Shown here piece by piece: positions 5,206 to 5,634 of a stretch of DNA of 5,634 nucleotides (positions are counted from its first letter, which is position 1; each line of letters begins with the position of its first letter). The stretch is from Caulobacter sp. (GTDB lineage Bacteria; Pseudomonadota; Alphaproteobacteria; Caulobacterales; Caulobacteraceae): assembly GCA_028291125.1 (NCBI GenBank), contig JAQGIN010000090.1, positions 1 to 5,634 on the forward strand. The letters run 5' to 3'. The notes under the pieces were generated by a model. That model ran no database searches and was not told where the DNA came from. It saw nothing but the letters and a program-made list of their open reading frames with translations. Both the position numbers and the translations under genes were made by a program.

Positions 5206-5634
5206 CTAGTCCCGCAGCAGTGGCAGGCTGAGCCCGCTCACCGGCCGCGCCGACAGCACCTCCCGGCGGAAGCGGAACAGCTCGGCCGGCCGGCCGCCGG
5301 TCTCCAGGTCCATCCGGCCCAGGCCCTCGACTAGGTCGGCGCGCTCGACCACCCGGCGGAAGTTCTGCTTATGCAGCGGCACGCCGGCGATCGCCTCGAC
5401 GGTGCGCTGCAGGGTCGACAGGGTGAACTCCGCCGGGGTCAGTTCGAACACCACCGGCCGATACTTGATCTTGCCGCGCAGCCGCGACAGGCCGGTGGCC
5501 AGGATACGGCGGTGGTCGGAGATCATCGGCTCGCCCAGGGCCGCCGACAGCGCCTTGGGCTCGGCCGGGTCGCCGCCGCGGGCCCGGTCGCGGTCGCGGG
5601 CCGCTTCCGGGGCCAGGCCGGCCTCGTAGAGCAG
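5206..5634 (-). CDS. NUDIX-family protein, C-terminal NrtR-like winged-helix part (5' end cut off)
   Basis: The minus-strand frame is open to the window edge; 142 C-terminal residues are visible, so an upstream start outside the window is expected. An ATG at 5526 lies within the domain and is not the start. Residues about 37-65 (ISDHRRILATGLSRLRGKIK then YRPVVFEL) match the linker after a Nudix fold. Residues about 66-125 (LTPAEFTLSTLQRTVEAIAG, LHKQNFRRVV, and GRPAELFRFRREV) match the winged helix-turn-helix of NrtR-type Nudix-related regulators. The Nudix box itself would be off the window, so catalytic status cannot be judged. Classical NrtR proteins sense ADP-ribose-type ligands and repress NAD biosynthesis genes, but related proteins control sugar catabolism, so the target is open. 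The preceding segment with EAARDRDRARGGDPAEP is a charged, low-complexity linker. The gene is convergent with the hydroxylase, with 24 bases between stops. Confidence 0.82.
   Translation of the reverse strand: MLYEAGLAPEAARDRDRARGGDPAEPKALSAALGEPMISDHRRILATGLSRLRGKIKYRPVVFELTPAEFTLSTLQRTVEAIAGVPLHKQNFRRVVERADLVEGLGRMDLETGGRPAELFRFRREVLSARPVSGLSLPLLRD

Overview
The window is high-GC DNA (strong G/C preference at third codon positions) that looks like an alphaproteobacterial chromosome, most likely Caulobacterales (Caulobacter/Phenylobacterium-like). This is inferred from codon use and protein types; no rRNA or other phylogenetic marker is present. I see no tRNA, rRNA, CRISPR array, insertion sequence, phage gene or toxin-antitoxin pair. 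Six protein genes fill almost all of the window, and the two at its edges are cut off.

Layout from left to right. (1) A nearly complete secreted M28-family zinc metallopeptidase with a PA domain runs rightward (1-1641), missing only its first few codons. (2) Convergent to it, on the minus strand (1674-2948), is a FabH-like beta-ketoacyl-ACP synthase III of the long subfamily, with an intact Cys-His-Asn triad. (3) A divergent intergenic region (2949-3185) separates it from a small outer-membrane beta-barrel protein (3186-3719). That region holds a perfect 14-bp palindrome and a second, imperfect inverted repeat. The barrel gene ends at a strong hairpin terminator (3744-3780). (4) A two-gene unit follows: a 129-residue single-pass membrane protein of unknown function, probably starting at TTG (3836-4225), overlaps by four bases a sterol-desaturase/fatty-acid-hydroxylase superfamily membrane protein (4222-5181). 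(5) A 16-bp perfect inverted repeat (5127-5193) covers the end of the hydroxylase gene and supplies its stop codon. (6) Convergent at the right edge is the C-terminal part of a NUDIX-type protein with an NrtR-like winged-helix domain (5206-5634, minus strand).

Functionally the window is a set of ordinary envelope and lipid genes rather than one dedicated system: periplasmic peptide hydrolysis, acyl-chain initiation, an outer-membrane barrel, and a di-iron lipid oxygenase with a small membrane partner. The only gene pair whose arrangement argues for joint function is the small membrane protein plus hydroxylase. The points most worth a second look are the inverted repeat that rewrites the hydroxylase C-terminus, the palindrome just upstream of the synthase start, and the uncharacterised small partner protein. 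I found no convincing evidence of a previously undescribed multi-gene system.
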